Assembly: GCA_963663005.2 (NCBI GenBank)
Contig: CAXXHH010000003.1
Span: 992,001 to 1,056,000 of the forward strand
DNA from: CAINVV01 sp963663005
GTDB taxonomy: Bacteria > Bacteroidota > Bacteroidia > Bacteroidales > Prolixibacteraceae
Length of the DNA: 64,000 nucleotides
Direction: 5' to 3'
In this document: positions 63,340 to 64,000 of the stretch, in pieces
How positions within the stretch are numbered: position 1 is the stretch's first letter
How the letters are laid out: every line of letters begins with the position of its first letter
Translations under genes and position numbers: made by a program
Notes under the pieces: model-generated
The model's database searches: none
What the model was told of the DNA's origin: nothing
What the model saw: the letters and a program-made list of their open reading frames with translations, nothing else

Positions 63340-64000
63340 GTACATTTTTTTCATAAGTTTAGGTTAGTTAGGTTAGTTAGTTTGGTTAGTTTTAGTAAAA
63401 GGATGGAGCCGCCCGGTTCCGTCCTTTTCGATTTTTAGCCCTGTTCCATGCCCTATGCGACAGGGCGGTCGCGACCGCCCCCTACACGCATCTTTTTCCC
63501 TTTTCCGTGCTCCCTTTTCCATGCTCCTATTTTCTTAATACCTTTTTTACAATTTATTAACTTCAAATATTTTGGTGATACCAATTTCGGGCTTATGTTT
63601 GCAGTACATTTTTTTTCATAAGTTTAGGTTTAGTTAGTTTGGTTAGTTTTAGTAAAAGGATGGAGCCGCCCGGTTCCGTCCTTTTCAATTTTTAGCCTGT
63701 TCCCTTTCCATGCTCTATGCCCTGTGCTCCCTGCTTCCTTTTCCTTGCTCCTTTTTCCCTTCTCCGTCTCTATGCTCCATGCCCGCTGTGACAGGGCGGT
63801 CGCGACCGCCCCCTACACGCATCTTTTTCCCTGTTCCGTGATCCTTGCCCTATGCCCCCATTTTCTTAATACCTTTTTTACAATTTATTAACTTCAAATA
63901 TTTTGGTGAGACCAATTACAGGTGTATGTTTGTAGTACATTTTTTTTCATAAGTTTAGGTTTAGTTAGTTTGGTTAGTTTTAGTAAAAGGATGGAGCCGC
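63340..64000. repeat. Tandem array of about 260-330-bp non-coding units (two full, one partial)
   Basis: Units begin at gtacatttttt at 63340, 63604 and 63935. Each has the same order: TTTG, about 17 nt, taagttta, gttagttag-type words, a hairpin (aaaaggatgga/tccgtcctttt, at 63397-63428 and 63675-63685 with its partner), pyrimidine-rich ccctatgcc/tgctcc words of variable length, the palindromic core gacagggcggtcgcgaccgcc, then a conserved AT-rich tail (ttaataccttttttacaattt). The variable word region accounts for the different periods. The third copy runs off the window. No ORF is supportable. The 133 bp between the lipoprotein gene and the array show nothing else. Confidence 0.85.

Noticed and set aside
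63256..63438. 60-codon ORF in the terminal array
   Set aside because: Composition follows the repeat words (RLVRLVSLVSFSKR) and the frame is not kept in the second unit.
63340..64000. CRISPR array
   Set aside because: Units are 260-330 bp and nearly identical along most of their length; there are no short repeats with unique spacers and no cas genes.

Overview
The window is chromosomal DNA of a Bacteroidota bacterium, most likely Bacteroidales or Marinilabiliales. The evidence is indirect: Bacteroides-type promoters (TTTG about 18 nt upstream of TAnnTTTG), few Shine-Dalgarno sequences, an AGE-type epimerase in the nan operon, CarboxypepD_reg-like, DUF5916 and patatin-barrel envelope proteins, multi-PAS hybrid kinases and many secreted glycosidases. 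No rRNA, tRNA, CRISPR array, intact transposase or prophage was seen.

Layout. (1) 1-7281 (+): sialoglycan operon: GH20 hexosaminidase fused to a sialate O-acetylesterase, sialic acid lyase, ManNAc/GlcNAc 2-epimerase, MFS transporter, SGNH esterase. (2) 7282-7731: gene-free strip of small hairpins with an ORF6N gene remnant. (3) 20028-7732 (-): branched-chain amino acid operon ilvD-ilvB-ilvN-ilvC-leuA-leuC-leuD-cimA-leuB. A 19-residue Leu/Val/Ile leader peptide and an attenuator hairpin precede it, with a good promoter further upstream. (4) 20334-24485 (-): deoxynucleotidase, PBP4-type carboxypeptidase, patatin/barrel protein. (5) 24851-27764 (+): CarboxypepD_reg-like envelope protein, possible 29-aa membrane peptide, enolase and terminator. 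(6) 27962-28551: a GIY-YIG gene bounded by inverted REP-like hairpins. (7) 28572-29832 (-): queuosine genes queF and yhhQ. (8) 29993-36666 (+): rhamnose transport and isomerisation, class II aldolase, LamG/DUF1080-like plus PHP fusion, aminopeptidase P. (9) 36715-44473 (-): two multi-PAS kinases and an NtrC-type regulator. (10) 44718-53407: duplicated-domain secreted protein, M14 peptidase (-), Pls/PosA-like NRPS with a BASS-family transporter. (11) 53676-63206 (+): small orphan gene, DUF5916 protein, GH2 beta-mannosidase-like enzyme, GH125 alpha-1,6-mannosidase, transglutaminase-fold lipoprotein. (12) 63340-64000: tandem non-coding repeat array running off the window.

How it fits together. 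The two ends suggest a host-glycan or glycoprotein scavenger. GH20, esterases and Nan enzymes would remove and catabolise terminal sialic acid and hexosamine, while GH125 and GH2 fit the Man-alpha-1,6-Man-beta-1,4-GlcNAc core of N-glycans. The amino acid operon contains a Leptospira-type citramalate synthase, so isoleucine could be made from pyruvate using LeuCD and LeuB.

The most unusual material is non-coding: the ilv attenuator; the GIY-YIG unit whose flanking hairpins change stem sequence but stay paired; quasi-periodic low-complexity spacers, often in inverted pairs, between operon genes; and the terminal tandem array. The Pls/PosA-like synthetase is the best candidate for an uncharacterised product. 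All identifications come from reading motifs; no database search was run.
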